Assembly: GCA_902803315.1 (NCBI GenBank)
Contig: CADCPM010000059.1
Span: 1 to 39,007 of the forward strand
Length of the DNA: 39,007 bases
Direction of reading: 5' to 3'
DNA from: an uncultured Coriobacteriaceae bacterium
Lineage (GTDB): Bacteria; Actinomycetota; Coriobacteriia; Coriobacteriales; Atopobiaceae
Shown here piece by piece: positions 16,814 through 24,838 of this stretch (positions within the stretch are counted from its first letter, which is position 1; each line of letters opens with the position of its first letter). The notes below the pieces were generated by a model. It did no database searches. It was given only the letters and a program-made list of their open reading frames with translations, and was not told the DNA's origin. A program made the translations under genes and the position numbers.

Positions 16814-16923
16814 GCTCTTCTCTCCTCAAAACTCGCGTTCTTGTTGATGGACTTATCTGTTATAGCAAAAGCGCCACCACAAATGACCCCTGCACCGCAG
16901 CGCGTTCGGCCAGCGTGAGAAAA

Positions 16924-16952
16924 GCTGACAAGTGACCTGTCCCCTTGTCAGC
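16924..16952 (-). terminator. Intrinsic terminator of the mupG-like gene, GCTGACAAG family
   Basis: GCTGACAAG (16924-16932) and CTTGTCAGC (16944-16952) form a stem. On the minus strand it is followed by CTTTTCT, as expected for an intrinsic terminator. The TGA of the mupG-like gene (16948-16950) lies inside the stem, so the element itself ends the reading frame. Confidence 0.8.
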
Positions 16953-18144
16953 CACAGCCACGCGCGGGGATAAAAACGACGATGTCGCTGTCGTCTATGA
17001 CGTCGAACAGCGTAAGTTCCTGTGGGTCGATGCGACCCACCAAGTTGCGCGTGCCGTCGTTACTGAGCGGCCTCAGGACCACCTGCACCTCACCAGCATA
17101 GTGCTTGTAGTTGTCGTTTACCATAACCACGTCACCCGGCTGGAACTCACGCAGCGGATATCGACGTGGGGGAATGGCTTCCTCGTTGAAGAACAAACGT
17201 GGCATGCGAGAGCGCCAAATCCATTCCGACGAGTCCCCCATGTCCACATGGGGAAAGAAGTCGAACAGGATGGTCTTCTCGACGTCCGAGAGGTCGTACA
17301 GTGGTTCCACGCGTACCTTGACCTGCCGCGAAAGATCCAGGTCGCGACCCGTGTATGAGGCAAAGCTGCCAACTATAATGCGATGCACATCGCTTATGTA
17401 GTGCGGATCTGTGGGCGTCAGCGCCTCCTGCACGGCAGCCAGCTCCTCTTCGCTCGCATAGGCATTGCCAAAGAAGACGTCCGTGGTGCCGGCCGTCGCC
17501 AAAATGCGCGCCTGCAGGTCCGCCGGATAGTCTCGAAGCTGCTCCACCGTGGGTAGTCCGCAGGTGGCATCCCACACGCCATGGGTGTCTGGCGCATGGG
17601 AGGCCACAAACGCCCCTACGCGAACGCCCGCCGCACGAAGTCGAGCGTTCGTCTGGCAGAACTTGTCCCATCTGAAGCCCGTGTATCGCTGGGGATAGAA
17701 GTTGTGGCAGGCAAGGATGCGCTCCGTTGGCACTCCGCGCTCCACCAGCGCGGCAATATGTCCTGGTTCCAGAGCCGAAGCGTTGTATTCTATGCTCATA
17801 CCATAGGGGTTCTTGAGCATAAGCAGATTGTCGTCTTCGTCGTAGGCACCGTCCATGCGCAGTATGTCGGCGCCAATATTGGCAAACACGCTCAGGTCTG
17901 CCGGCGTTGCCCCCATGCGCTGCATACATTCGGGGTTAATGTCGAGCGACACTTTCATACCGTGTTCGTGGGCAGCATCGTTTAGCTGCGCAAAGGTATC
18001 CAGTATCTCCTCGCGCGTGCCTGGCATGGAAAACATGGACGAAAACACCCTCGCAACGCCATATTTGGCTGCAACAGACAAGTGCGCGCGAATCTGGTCC
18101 ATGGGCCGCATCTCGGGATAGACAGAAACTCCAAGCGTCGTCAT
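16948..18144 (-). CDS. mupG: MupG-family 6-phospho-N-acetylmuramidase-like TIM-barrel protein (DUF871)
   Basis: This 398-residue protein belongs to the family typified by Staphylococcus aureus MupG, which splits MurNAc-6-phosphate-GlcNAc during cell-wall recycling. Typical blocks are LGVSVYPEM at the N-terminus, RVFSSMF, VSLDINPEC, LRMDGAYD, CHNFYPQRYTG and GAFVASH. The C-terminal domain ends with a PGDVVMVNDNYKHYAGE region, a lectin-like cap of the family. The ATG at 18144 has TTAAGGAG upstream; an outer ATG in the 33-bp repeat is not the start. It follows the PTS EIIA gene at 276 bp with repeat element B in between. Substrate specificity (MurNAc-containing or another phosphorylated disaccharide) cannot be read from the sequence. 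Confidence 0.82.
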   Translation of the reverse strand: MTTLGVSVYPEMRPMDQIRAHLSVAAKYGVARVFSSMFSMPGTREEILDTFAQLNDAAHEHGMKVSLDINPECMQRMGATPADLSVFANIGADILRMDGAYDEDDNLLMLKNPYGMSIEYNASALEPGHIAALVERGVPTERILACHNFYPQRYTGFRWDKFCQTNARLRAAGVRVGAFVASHAPDTHGVWDATCGLPTVEQLRDYPADLQARILATAGTTDVFFGNAYASEEELAAVQEALTPTDPHYISDVHRIIVGSFASYTGRDLDLSRQVKVRVEPLYDLSDVEKTILFDFFPHVDMGDSSEWIWRSRMPRLFFNEEAIPPRRYPLREFQPGDVVMVNDNYKHYAGEVQVVLRPLSNDGTRNLVGRIDPQELTLFDVIDDSDIVVFIPARGCG

Positions 18145-18161
18145 GTTCTTCTCCTTAACCC

Positions 18162-18194
18162 AGGCAAAGGGGATACTCCCCATTGTCTGATGTT
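18162..18194. repeat. 33-bp dispersed repeat, copy 2
   Basis: It is the exact reverse complement of 768-800 and contains GGGGATACTCCCC. It lies 18 bp upstream of the mupG-like ATG and abuts element B. Relative to the downstream gene its direction is opposite to that of copy 1. Confidence 0.8.
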
Positions 18195-18196
18195 AT

Positions 18197-18298
18197 TGCC
18201 TTCATACCCCGCGCTCGGCCCGAAAGCGGCGACTCACGAAGTGAGCGAGCAAAGCGAGCGCGGAGCTGCTTGCGGGCCGGGCACGGGGCATAAAGGCA
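18197..18298. repeat. Stem-variable/core-conserved element, copy B
   Basis: Arms 18197-18214 and 18281-18298 pair over 18 positions, with three differences that are all G-U-type wobbles, so the stem is preserved as RNA. An inner CGGCCCG/CGGGCCG stem (18216-18222, 18273-18279) follows. The core, read on the minus strand, holds CAGCTCCGCGCTCGC and the CTCAC-TTC-GTGAG hairpin shared with copies A and C. It lies downstream of the PTS EIIA gene. Confidence 0.8.
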
Positions 18299-18420
18299 AC
18301 TGGCGCCACAGTCCGCACTCCTTATTTGCGCTGCCACCTCATTATAGAAAAAGAGGGCACGCCAATGGCGCACCCTCCAAAGTCCGTTCGCCTTAACGGG
18401 GCAAACGACAAGTCATATTG

Positions 18421-18750
18421 CTAGGCCAGCTTCTTGTAGAGCTCAATGAACTCCACAGCCATCTGCTTGAAGACTTCGCAGCTCATCATCTGATCCTCGG
18501 CGTGGATGAGCAGCAGGCACACCAAATCGGCGGAGTTCTTGCCCTCAACGGCAAGCTGGGCCTCCTGCGCAAGAAGCTTTGCGTGAGGATCGTGAGCCTG
18601 CGCGAGGAACTCATCGCCGTCCTTGATGAGCTGCTCGGCCTCGTCGAACTTACCCTCCTTGGCAACCTGGATGGCGCCAATGTAGTTGGACTTGGATCCA
18701 CCAGCGGCGGTAATGATCTGGAACAGTGTGAGCTCGAGCTCTTCGGTCAT
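18421..18750 (-). CDS. PTS lactose/cellobiose-family EIIA component
   Basis: This 109-residue, all-helical protein of the lactose/cellobiose EIIA family has the phosphorylated histidine in LLIHAEDQMMS (His83) and a Gly/Ala-rich helix GGSKSNYIGAI. It receives phosphate from HPr and passes it to EIIB. The ATG has AGAGGAGGAAATAGC upstream; a start ten codons earlier lacks support. It is third in the operon EIIB-EIIC-EIIA on the minus strand, 95 bp after EIIC. The exact sugar is unknown. Proximity to the MupG-like gene suggests a phosphorylatable disaccharide, perhaps derived from cell wall. Confidence 0.93.
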   Translation of the reverse strand: MTEELELTLFQIITAAGGSKSNYIGAIQVAKEGKFDEAEQLIKDGDEFLAQAHDPHAKLLAQEAQLAVEGKNSADLVCLLLIHAEDQMMSCEVFKQMAVEFIELYKKLA

Positions 18751-18845
18751 GCTATTTCCTCCTCTATTGAGTTTTACCAACCAAAATCGTAATTACAAAA
18801 GCGCCGGCGACACGAGTGTCGCCGGCAGCCGTAGGTCATATGTGC

Positions 18846-20606
18846 TTATGCAGCTTCCTGACCTTCCTCCATGGCGAGGTAGTCCTTATCGACGGAACGC
18901 GCGAATGGCAAGTAGATGAAGAACGATGCCACGAGCGTTATCGCCTGCCAAGCAGCGGCCTGCCAACCAATGCACAGGAGACCCGACAGAATGGGAGGCG
19001 TGGTCCAAGGAACCGTAACACCCATGGTGTAGGGAATGAATCCAATCTGTGTAAGGATGTAGGCACCGCCGTTGGACACGATAGGAGCCAGCACGAACGG
19101 GAGCAACAGCTTGGGGTTAAGCACGATCGGCGTACCAAAGAGCACGGGCTCGTTGATGTTGAAGATGCCGCAGCCAAGACCAAGCTTACCAACCTGCTTC
19201 ATCTGAGCAGACTTGGCGAAGAACACCATGAAGATTACGAGGCCGATGGTGATACCAGAGCCGGTGATGGCCTGGAAGCAGTTGCAGAAAGCCTCGGTGA
19301 AGATGTGGCCACCGTTCTGGGGCAGCGCGGCGATTGCGTCGGCGCGGCTCATGCCACCGTCAACGAGCCTCTGGAAGATAGCTGCGTTCTCGGCCTGGTT
19401 GGCCAGCTCGATGGGCTGAGCAACGGAACCAACGACCGTGGCGCCGTGGACGCCGAAGAACCAAAGCAGCGGGATGAGCGTCTCGAACAGGAGGACGCCA
19501 GGCAGCGTGTCGCCTACACCTTGGAGCGGGGACTGGATGAACTTGTAGATAAGCTCAATCGGGGTGACGCCACCAAAGCCCATGCAGAGACCGTATACCA
19601 CAACACCACCGGTGAGGATAACGGCTGCAGGAATAAGGCCGGTAAATGCGGCTGCAACGCCATCGGGCACGCCCTCGGGCATCTTGATGCGGATGTCCTT
19701 CTTCATGAACGCGCTGTAGATGAGGCCGGCAAGCATACCAGCGATCATGGCGCCGATCATGCCCTGACCAGCCAGCCACGTCTTGTTGAGGCCGGTCGCG
19801 CCACCAGGAGCGTAAACGTTAATTGCACTCTGGCCACCAGCAACGGCGCCCGCGTTTACAGCGGCCGCGAGCTCGTCGGCGTTAATCGCCGAGGCATCCG
19901 TGGTCTCGATGGCGGTCTTTGCGACTGCTATTGCACCAGATGCGGCACTTTCCATGACTGCAGTCTTGAGCTCGGCGTTATCGGCAGGATCGGGAAGTGC
20001 GTCTGCGGCAGTCTTGACGGCGGCACCGATGTACTCGCAGACCTTATCCGCCTTGTCTTCCTTGCCCTGGATGTCAGCAAACTTGGTGAGGGCCTCGGGG
20101 GTAGCTGCGCCAGCAGCCTCGCCAAGGGCCTCGAAGTTTCCGCTCACCACATACTTGCTGAGCGTGTCAACCGTTGCAGATCCAGCACTCTGAGCTGCGG
20201 TTTCGCTATCCAAAGCCGTAACGGTACCAGCGGCGCTGAAGGTAGCTCCCACATAGTCGGGGATGAAGATGAGGAACAGGGCAAGGGCAATGATGCCTGC
20301 GGACAGCGGCTCCCAGCCGTCGTTCTTTGCCCACGTGTAGCCAACGCCAACGGCGGCGACCATTGCGATGATCTGGAACGAGGAAGTGTATCCATGTGCC
20401 AGATAGGAAACTACTGCTCCGTTGCCCAAGCTTGCAACAAAGTCAGCGGCCGCCTGAATAGGCAACTGGAACAAAAGCAGGTACACAGCACCTACGATGA
20501 TGAGGGGCATGGTAAACATCATGCCGTCTTTGATTGCGCGGACGCCACGCGTATTCACGAATCTCATGAACAGCGGGAGCACTTTAGTCTGAATAAAATC
20601 GCCCAC
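18846..20606 (-). CDS. PTS lactose/cellobiose-family EIIC permease with large insert
   Basis: The 586-residue EIIC, the sugar channel of the phosphotransferase system, is normally about 430-450 residues. The N-terminal helices (GVRAIKDGMMFTMPLIIVGA, then FQIIAMVAAVGVGY and AGIIALALFLIFIP) and the later blocks (WFFGVHGATVVGS, LGCGIFNINEPVLFGTPIVLN) are typical of the lactose/cellobiose/chitobiose group. An insert of about 150 residues (roughly 122-272), rich in Ala, Asp and Thr and mostly helical, interrupts the membrane core after the fourth helix region. It may form an outer domain. The start is GTG with AAAGGAGTAGAC upstream. It sits 95 bp from both EIIB and EIIA. Confidence 0.92.
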   Translation of the reverse strand: MGDFIQTKVLPLFMRFVNTRGVRAIKDGMMFTMPLIIVGAVYLLLFQLPIQAAADFVASLGNGAVVSYLAHGYTSSFQIIAMVAAVGVGYTWAKNDGWEPLSAGIIALALFLIFIPDYVGATFSAAGTVTALDSETAAQSAGSATVDTLSKYVVSGNFEALGEAAGAATPEALTKFADIQGKEDKADKVCEYIGAAVKTAADALPDPADNAELKTAVMESAASGAIAVAKTAIETTDASAINADELAAAVNAGAVAGGQSAINVYAPGGATGLNKTWLAGQGMIGAMIAGMLAGLIYSAFMKKDIRIKMPEGVPDGVAAAFTGLIPAAVILTGGVVVYGLCMGFGGVTPIELIYKFIQSPLQGVGDTLPGVLLFETLIPLLWFFGVHGATVVGSVAQPIELANQAENAAIFQRLVDGGMSRADAIAALPQNGGHIFTEAFCNCFQAITGSGITIGLVIFMVFFAKSAQMKQVGKLGLGCGIFNINEPVLFGTPIVLNPKLLLPFVLAPIVSNGGAYILTQIGFIPYTMGVTVPWTTPPILSGLLCIGWQAAAWQAITLVASFFIYLPFARSVDKDYLAMEEGQEAA

Positions 20607-20701
20607 GTCTACTCCTTTCCTTTCCTATCCTTCTTTCCTTCTACTCTTTCATTAGCAGGCCAATCGACGACCAGATCGATTGGCCTGCCTCAAGTAGCAA
20701 A

Positions 20702-21010
20702 TTAGGCGTTGGCAAGCTTCTTCGCGAAGGCGAGAACGTTCTTGCCGTTGACCATGCCGTAGTCGGCCATGGGGATAACGTCGCAGGGAACGCCCTTGGC
20801 AGCGGCGGTAGCCTGCATTTGAGCCTTCATGTAGCCAACCTGGGGCCCGAGCAGTGCGACGTCGACGCCGTCGAGGTGCTGCTCCATCTCGCCCACGGGG
20901 AATGCGATGATGTCGACCTCGGTGCCCTCGGCAGCAGCGGCCTCTTCCATCTTCCTAACCAGAAGGCTGGTGGACATGCCAGCGGCGCAGAACAGACGAA
21001 TGGTGAGCAT
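20702..21010 (-). CDS. PTS lactose/cellobiose-family EIIB component
   Basis: This 102-residue protein has the phosphocysteine loop LFCAAGMSTSLLVRKM (Cys8) and the later LLGPQVGYMKAQ, both standard for the lactose/cellobiose EIIB family. It transfers phosphate from EIIA to the sugar during transport. It is the first gene of the PTS operon. The ATG at 21010 has GGAAAGGAAG upstream, so the frame upstream is leader. The leader from the predicted -10 box at 21205-21210 is about 190 nt. Confidence 0.93.
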   Translation of the reverse strand: MLTIRLFCAAGMSTSLLVRKMEEAAAAEGTEVDIIAFPVGEMEQHLDGVDVALLGPQVGYMKAQMQATAAAKGVPCDVIPMADYGMVNGKNVLAFAKKLANA

Positions 21011-21194
21011 AGTTGTACTTCCTTTCCCTTGCGTTTTGCCCGGGCACCTTTTGCTCGGACGGCCTACATAAGAACATGTCTTCTTCTCTGCTATGACATG
21101 CCTTATTACCAATGTACATCAATTCGACACAATTGCAACAGCTAATCGCCAAAATCGGTAATCAACGGTCACTCGCTATGATGTGGTTGAATTG

Positions 21195-21220
21195 ACAAAA
21201 TGCAATTATAAGCATTTTGT
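21195..21220 (-). promoter_or_regulatory. PTS promoter -10 box inside an inverted repeat (candidate operator)
   Basis: ACAAAATGC (21195-21203) and GCATTTTGT (21212-21220) are perfect 9-bp arms around an 8-bp centre. On the minus strand TATAAT (21210-21205) sits in that centre. A repressor bound here would cover the -10 box of the EIIB-EIIC-EIIA operon. The adjacent divergent GntR regulator is the natural candidate. The rest of the 589-bp gap (21011-21599) is AT-rich and non-coding. Confidence 0.6.
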
Positions 21221-21482
21221 TGGTTTAGCATGACTACAATCTGTAATGCGCCCTATTTGGCGGGCGAGTGGTGATTCGCGTATTGAACAGCCCTTCCCTA
21301 CCTCCTTTTTATGCGGTTTCTTCCTTTGTTTTGAAAGCGGACGCGGAACGAAGTGCCGCCGGTCCAGAAATATCGACGTCTTTTGAATTCAAATGACCAA
21401 AAAATAGTTAATCAGTGGTCCACTAAGACCTTTTTGTACTTAGTTGCATGAGCCGTACACCTACTATTTTGCGCGTTCACAA

Positions 21483-21517
21483 AATACATGACTAATTTTC
21501 TTTTGGACATGTATTAT
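21483..21517 (+). promoter_or_regulatory. gntR upstream region: inverted repeat and promoter
   Basis: AATACATG (21483-21490) and CATGTATT (21508-21515) form an inverted repeat. It overlaps a possible promoter, TGACTA (21489-21494), 17 bp, TATTAT (21512-21517), for the rightward GntR gene. A leader of about 75 nt would follow. This could be an autoregulatory site; its arms differ from the ACAAAATGC repeat. Confidence 0.4.
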
Positions 21518-21599
21518 TTTCATTATGGGTTTGTCTGCTTTTAGCTCAACATGCCTTTGGCAACGAATTTTTAGGGCATGCCGTCACAAGAAGAGCAAG

Positions 21600-22313
21600 A
21601 TGGACAAGTACGAAAACATAGTTCAGAGTCTTCGGCAGCAGATTGCCCACAGCGCATACGGCCCAGGCGATCGGCTCCCCACCATCCCCCAACTCTGCGA
21701 CACCTATGGCGTGAGTAAGATAACGGTAAAGCGCGCCATGGACGAGCTGGAGCTGCAAGGCCTGGTAACACGGAGGCGCGGTTCGGGCACCTATGTTACG
21801 GGCTTGCCGCAGGGAATGGACGGTTCGGGCGGTGTAACGGGCAAGCTGCGCGGCTTTACTGCCGAGCGAGAGGCACGCGGCGAGCGCGCGGACACCCTGG
21901 TGAGGGAGTTCGAAGTTGCCCCCGCCGAGGCTGGCATCGCGCGCGATCTGAGCTTGCAACCAGGCGAGCTCTGCTACCACATAGAGCGCACCCTGTATGC
22001 CGACGGCATCCCCGTCCAGGACCAGACACTCCACATTCCCCTGCAGGTTGTGCCGAACTTGCTCAGGCGCCACGCCGAGGGCTCCATCTACAAGTACGTA
22101 GAGGAAGAGCTGGGACTCCGCATTGCCAGCGCCCATCGTCGCGTTATTGCCATTCGCCCCAACGAGGACGCAGCAGAGCGCCTGCAAATAGACACGAACG
22201 ACGCCATTCTTAAGATCTTTCAGACAACCTACCTGGACGACGGGCGCCCCTGCGAGAAGTCCGTGAGCCTGCATGTTCCAAACTACGAGTACTTTAGCGT
22301 CAGCACGCGCTAG
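21600..22313 (+). CDS. GntR/HutC-family transcriptional regulator, divergent from the PTS
   Basis: This 237-residue regulator has an N-terminal winged helix (about 5-70, with PGDRLPTIPQLCDTYGVSKI and RRRGSGTYV). A UTRA effector domain (about 85-230) holds ERTLYADGIPVQDQTLHIP and the closing SVSLHVPNYEYF. UTRA domains bind small ligands such as phosphosugars. The ATG at 21600 begins MDKYENIVQSL, the normal family start, although the ribosome site is weak. The divergent layout and the inverted repeat over the PTS -10 box indicate that it controls the PTS/MupG-like genes. A phosphorylated sugar is a likely inducer. Confidence 0.9.
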   Translation: MDKYENIVQSLRQQIAHSAYGPGDRLPTIPQLCDTYGVSKITVKRAMDELELQGLVTRRRGSGTYVTGLPQGMDGSGGVTGKLRGFTAEREARGERADTLVREFEVAPAEAGIARDLSLQPGELCYHIERTLYADGIPVQDQTLHIPLQVVPNLLRRHAEGSIYKYVEEELGLRIASAHRRVIAIRPNEDAAERLQIDTNDAILKIFQTTYLDDGRPCEKSVSLHVPNYEYFSVSTR

Positions 22314-22326
22314 TCGGATAAGATGA

Positions 22327-22362
22327 GGGTGGAGCAAAAGGGAATTGTCTCCTTTTGCACCC
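22327..22362 (+). terminator. Hairpin between gntR and coaX
   Basis: GGGT-gga-GCAAAAGG (22327-22341) pairs with CCTTTTGC-ACCC (22351-22362). The hairpin ends just before the coaX ribosome site GAGGAGGAGAC. A T-run is absent, so it may act as an attenuator or mRNA-processing site rather than a full terminator. Confidence 0.4.
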
Positions 22363-22377
22363 TTACGAGGAGGAGAC

Positions 22378-23160
22378 ATGCTTCTTACCATAGATGTAGG
22401 CAACACGCAGACGACCATTGGTTTGTTTGAGACCAACGGAACCAGCACCACTGGATGGCGCATGCCCACGCTGCACACCGACACGTCCGACAGCCTGCGA
22501 TCTCGCTTGTACGGCTACTTTGCCATGGACGGTCTTTCACTTGACGCCGTAACTGACGCCGCTGTCGCGAGTGTGGTGCCGGTTCTTACCAGGGCGTGGC
22601 TGCGCTGCTTCCAACGCCTGCTCGGCCATGACCCACTGCTGGTTGGGCCAGGTGCGAGCTGCGGGATGCCCATTGACCTGAAGAATCCCAAGCGGGTGGG
22701 CGCCGACCGCATAGCCAACGCCGTTGCCGCCAAGCAACGTTACGGCTCGCCCGTTATTGTGGTGGACTTTGGCACGGCAACGAACATAGACGTCGTCGAC
22801 GAGAGGGGCGCATATAGGGGCGGGACCATCGGACCTGGTCTGATCATGTCGGCAGATGCGCTGTTTTCCCGAGCGGCAAAGCTCTCCAGTGTTCCCATAG
22901 AGATGCCGCCGCATGCGTTGGGCGACTCCACCGAAACCGCCCTGCAGTCGGGCCTGGTAATTGGCGCGGCAGCTCAGGCGGAGGGACTGGTGTCGCGCAT
23001 TAAGGACGAGCTGAACCTTAAGGACGCCACCGTGGTGGGTACTGGAGGGCTCGCGCGTACCGTAAGCGCAGCTACAGACCTGTTCGATGCGATCGACCCC
23101 GATCTGACGCTGCGAGGCATTCGAGAGATCTGGCGCTGGCAGCGCGATCACGGCGCATAG
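22378..23160 (+). CDS. coaX: Type III pantothenate kinase
   Basis: This 260-residue ATP-dependent kinase carries out the first step of coenzyme A synthesis, pantothenate to 4'-phosphopantothenate. It is an acetate/sugar-kinase-fold protein with LLTIDVGNTQT (phosphate loop), VGADRIANAVAA, VIVVDFGTATNID (catalytic Asp) and YRGGTIGPGL. These are the CoaX signatures, and the length is normal. The ATG at 22378 has GAGGAGGAGAC upstream. It lies after gntR and before the folate gene, and the repeat element C marks its 3' end. Confidence 0.95.
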   Translation: MLLTIDVGNTQTTIGLFETNGTSTTGWRMPTLHTDTSDSLRSRLYGYFAMDGLSLDAVTDAAVASVVPVLTRAWLRCFQRLLGHDPLLVGPGASCGMPIDLKNPKRVGADRIANAVAAKQRYGSPVIVVDFGTATNIDVVDERGAYRGGTIGPGLIMSADALFSRAAKLSSVPIEMPPHALGDSTETALQSGLVIGAAAQAEGLVSRIKDELNLKDATVVGTGGLARTVSAATDLFDAIDPDLTLRGIREIWRWQRDHGA

Positions 23161-23190
23161 CTGGCCGGGCCTCGTCTGGGCCCCGTGCTT

Positions 23191-23296
23191 GCGCCCGGCT
23201 CGCAGGCGAACTGGCCTGCAGGCAGCTCCGCGCTCGCTTCGCTCGCTCACTTCGTGAGTCTCCGCATGCGGGCCAGTTCGCCTGCGAGCCGGGCGC
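23191..23296. repeat. Stem-variable/core-conserved element, copy C
   Basis: Perfect 26-bp arms (23191-23216 and 23271-23296) enclose the core CAGCTCCGCGCTCGC, CTCAC-TTC-GTGAG and TGCGGGCC. The core is almost the same as in copies A and B, while the arms are not. It lies 30 bp after coaX and upstream of folP-folK, both on the plus strand. Confidence 0.85.
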
Positions 23297-23301
23297 AGAC
23301 G

Positions 23302-23331
23302 TTAGAGTTCATTATCCGTTCGTTATATAAT
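23302..23331 (+). promoter_or_regulatory. Promoter for folP-folK
   Basis: TTAGAG is followed after 18 bp by TATAAT (within TTATATAAT). Transcription would start near 23340, some 75 nt before the ATG at 23414. A second -10-like box, TACAAT, lies closer to the gene. Confidence 0.45.
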
Positions 23332-23413
23332 TTTGCCGTCCACACGTATCACGTATGGCATTTTCCAAAACGGCTACAATGAGTGCATTGCTGTGTTGAC
23401 GAAGGATGTAGAA

Positions 23414-24835
23414 ATGCTGCGAGATAACTATGCTACCTGGCAATGCGGATCGCACAGCCTGTCGCTGGCACGTCCCCGCGTTATGGGCATCCTCAACGTA
23501 ACGCCCGACTCCTTTTCCGACGGCGGCGAAAACGAGGATCCCGACGACGCCATTGGCGCGGCCATGCGCATGTTGGACGAGGGTGCCGACATAATAGACG
23601 TGGGCGGCGAGTCCACCCGCCCTGGCGCCGAGCCAGTTGCCCCCGACGAGGAGATGGACCGTGTGGCGCCCGTAGTGGAGGCGCTTTGCGATCGCGGAGC
23701 CATCGTTTCCATAGACACGCGCCACGCAGAAGTGGCCCGCACATGCGCCGAGCTGGGCGCTTCCATCATTAACGACGTGTCTGGATTCACTGACCCCGCC
23801 ATGGTGGAGGTCGCCCAAGAATACGAGTGCGGCCTGGTAGTGGTGCATTGGAATCGCAAGTCCAGCGCAAGCACCCGCAAGTCGGTTCAGCTCTATTCCA
23901 ACCATCCGGCACGGCGCGTCATGCCCAGCGCCCGTCGCTTTACCCTGCCCGACGAGGCACCGCTCATGCGCGAGGTGATGGGCTTTTTGGGCGACCGAGC
24001 CCGCATCCTCATGCGCGCCGGCGTAGCCCACGACCGCATTTGCGTGGACCCAGGGCCAGGATTCGACAAAGGCGCCGACGAGGACATCATCATTCAGCGC
24101 AGCGTCAAGCTGCTCTCTTCCATGGGATACCCGGTTCTTACGGCCGTGTCGCGCAAGCGCTGCGTAGGCGCCGTTACCGGCGTGCAGAACCCCAAGGACC
24201 GCGAGGCCGGCACACTGGGCATGTGCCTGAGCGCCATCGTAAGCGGCTCTCGCATATTACGCGTCCACAACGTTTCCGCGGCATTCCAGGCCGTGAGCTC
24301 ATACTGGGCTGCATCGCACCCGGATTCCCGACAAGGCTTCGTGTCGTTGGGCTCTAACGTGGGCAACAGGATGGAATACCTGGCACAAGCCGCCAAGCTC
24401 ATAGACAAGCTCCCACTCACGTGCGTAACGGCAGTGAGCAAAGCCTACGAGACGGAGCCTGCCTACGGCATAGCCACACCGGTGGCAAACGCCGTCGCCG
24501 AGATTCACACGGAGCTGCATCCGCTCGTGCTCTTGGACAAACTCCTGGACATAGAGAATCAGCTCGGTCGCGTGCGCGATCCCAAAACGGCTGGCCACGG
24601 CCCGCGCACCATCGACTGCGACCTGTGCTGGATCGAAGGCGAGGAGCACCACGGCAAGCGCCTAGAGCTGCCGCACCCCGGCCTGGGCGAGCGAGACTAC
24701 GTACTCGTGCCCATGGAGGACCTCATGGCCGACCCCGTGCGCTTCCTCACGCATTCCGGCATAGCCGTGCAGGACGTGGAAGATCGCGTAGGCAAGGTCA
24801 TCGCCGAACTGGGACCCATAGCCTGGGAGAGCTAG
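23414..24835 (+). CDS. folP-folK: Dihydropteroate synthase / HPPK fusion
   Basis: This 473-residue bifunctional folate enzyme has two domains. Residues 1-300 are dihydropteroate synthase, with VMGILNVTPDSFSDGG, DVGGESTRPGA, SIDTRHAEVA, a DPGPGFDKG loop and SRKRCVGA. Residues about 312-473 are 6-hydroxymethyl-7,8-dihydropterin pyrophosphokinase, with FVSLGSNVGNR, AYETEPAY, LGRVRDPKTAGHGPRTIDCDL and the closing LPHPGLGERDYVL. In the pathway HPPK acts before DHPS, so the fusion joins consecutive steps. The ATG at 23414 has GAAGGATGTAGAA upstream. The small biotin-ligase-like gene follows after 3 bp. No folE or folB is present in the window. Confidence 0.93.
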   Translation: MLRDNYATWQCGSHSLSLARPRVMGILNVTPDSFSDGGENEDPDDAIGAAMRMLDEGADIIDVGGESTRPGAEPVAPDEEMDRVAPVVEALCDRGAIVSIDTRHAEVARTCAELGASIINDVSGFTDPAMVEVAQEYECGLVVVHWNRKSSASTRKSVQLYSNHPARRVMPSARRFTLPDEAPLMREVMGFLGDRARILMRAGVAHDRICVDPGPGFDKGADEDIIIQRSVKLLSSMGYPVLTAVSRKRCVGAVTGVQNPKDREAGTLGMCLSAIVSGSRILRVHNVSAAFQAVSSYWAASHPDSRQGFVSLGSNVGNRMEYLAQAAKLIDKLPLTCVTAVSKAYETEPAYGIATPVANAVAEIHTELHPLVLLDKLLDIENQLGRVRDPKTAGHGPRTIDCDLCWIEGEEHHGKRLELPHPGLGERDYVLVPMEDLMADPVRFLTHSGIAVQDVEDRVGKVIAELGPIAWES

Positions 24836-24838
24836 CTC

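Noticed and set aside
18816..20705. 629-codon plus-strand open frame opposite the PTS EIIC gene
   Set aside because: The minus strand encodes a clear EIIC. The opposite frame has no domain and covers intergenic gaps.
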